A stretch of 46,250 bases of DNA, taken from the NCBI GenBank assembly GCA_002378005.1, contig DFQY01000007.1, positions 1-46,250 of the forward strand, written 5' to 3'. The stretch is from Flavobacteriales bacterium UBA3477 (GTDB lineage Bacteria; Bacteroidota; Bacteroidia; Flavobacteriales; Schleiferiaceae). A program made the translations under genes and the position numbers. Below, piece by piece: positions 46,215 through 46,250 of this stretch. Each line of letters begins with the position of its first letter. Position 1 is the first letter of the stretch. A model generated the notes under the pieces. The model was not told the origin of the DNA. It saw only the letters and a program-made list of their open reading frames with translations, and did no database searches.

Positions 46215-46238
46215 GACATTCTGGAGAAAAGGTCGAAG
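46215..46238 (+). repeat. 24-nt direct repeat, copy 2
   Basis: Identical to 45345-45368. The sequence diverges right after it, and the window ends 12 nt later, so it cannot be seen whether a hairpin partner follows. Confidence 0.8.
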
Positions 46239-46250
46239 AGCGAATTAGAA

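Noticed and set aside
45345..46238. Insertion sequence or CRISPR-like array at the right end
   Set aside because: There is no transposase or Cas gene, only two repeat copies, no terminal inverted repeats around the whole segment and no regular spacers.

Overview
The window comes from a Bacteroidota genome, most likely a marine member of the order Flavobacteriales. The evidence is two SusC/SusD pairs, the PorX regulator and a C-terminal sorting domain of the type IX secretion system (T9SS), the LpxC-FabZ fusion, many lipoproteins, and a TAnnTTTG-type promoter before efp. Base composition is moderate, not the very AT-rich kind of many marine flavobacteria, so Cryomorphaceae/Schleiferiaceae-like relatives are possible; this is inference.

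Layout: (1) 1-3182, minus strand: porX, tsaE and an alanine-dehydrogenase-family gene, overlapping end to end. (2) 3281-8832, plus strand: HD phosphohydrolase, lpxD, lpxC-fabZ, lpxA, an orphan ABC ATPase and efp; the early lipid A pathway as one compact run. (3) 9038-18854, minus strand: a small membrane protein and two SusC/SusD operons, each closed by a strong hairpin terminator. The two operons share a nearly identical upstream region, so they are probably co-regulated. (4) 19051-23759, minus strand: Wzx-like flippase, sulfotransferase, Wzz-like chain-length protein and O-antigen ligase/polymerase-like protein, suggesting a sulfated surface polysaccharide. A divergent GT4 glycosyltransferase (23834) leads into rnhB and a large lipoprotein. 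(5) 28027-30216, minus strand: era and der, GTPases of ribosome assembly. (6) 30332-40941: a beta-1,3-glucan (laminarin-type) utilization locus. A T9SS-exported GH16 lies on the plus strand. A six-gene minus-strand operon encodes a GH149-like phosphorylase, a GH17 lipoprotein, an unassigned clan GH-A lipoprotein, a GH30 lipoprotein, a GPH-type sugar symporter and a GH17 without signal peptide. (7) 41251-46250: accessory genes, including a three-domain SGNH/NTF2-like/DUF1684 protein, a second SGNH-like lipoprotein, small secreted or beta-barrel proteins, and a perfect 24-nt direct repeat flanking the last gene.

How the parts may work together (inference): secreted GH16 cuts long beta-1,3-glucan, surface or periplasmic GH17, GH30 and GH-A lipoproteins trim it, the symporter imports short oligosaccharides, and the cytosolic phosphorylase with the cytosolic GH17 finishes them while saving ATP as glucose-1-phosphate. 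The locus has no adjacent SusC/SusD; the pairs at 9.5-18.9 kb or pairs elsewhere could serve it. PorX links the start of the window to T9SS export of the GH16.

No rRNA, tRNA, CRISPR array, prophage or intact insertion sequence was seen. I did not find a clearly new multi-gene system. The best candidates for novelty are the three-domain fusion, the duplicated SusC leader and the structured direct repeat near the right end.
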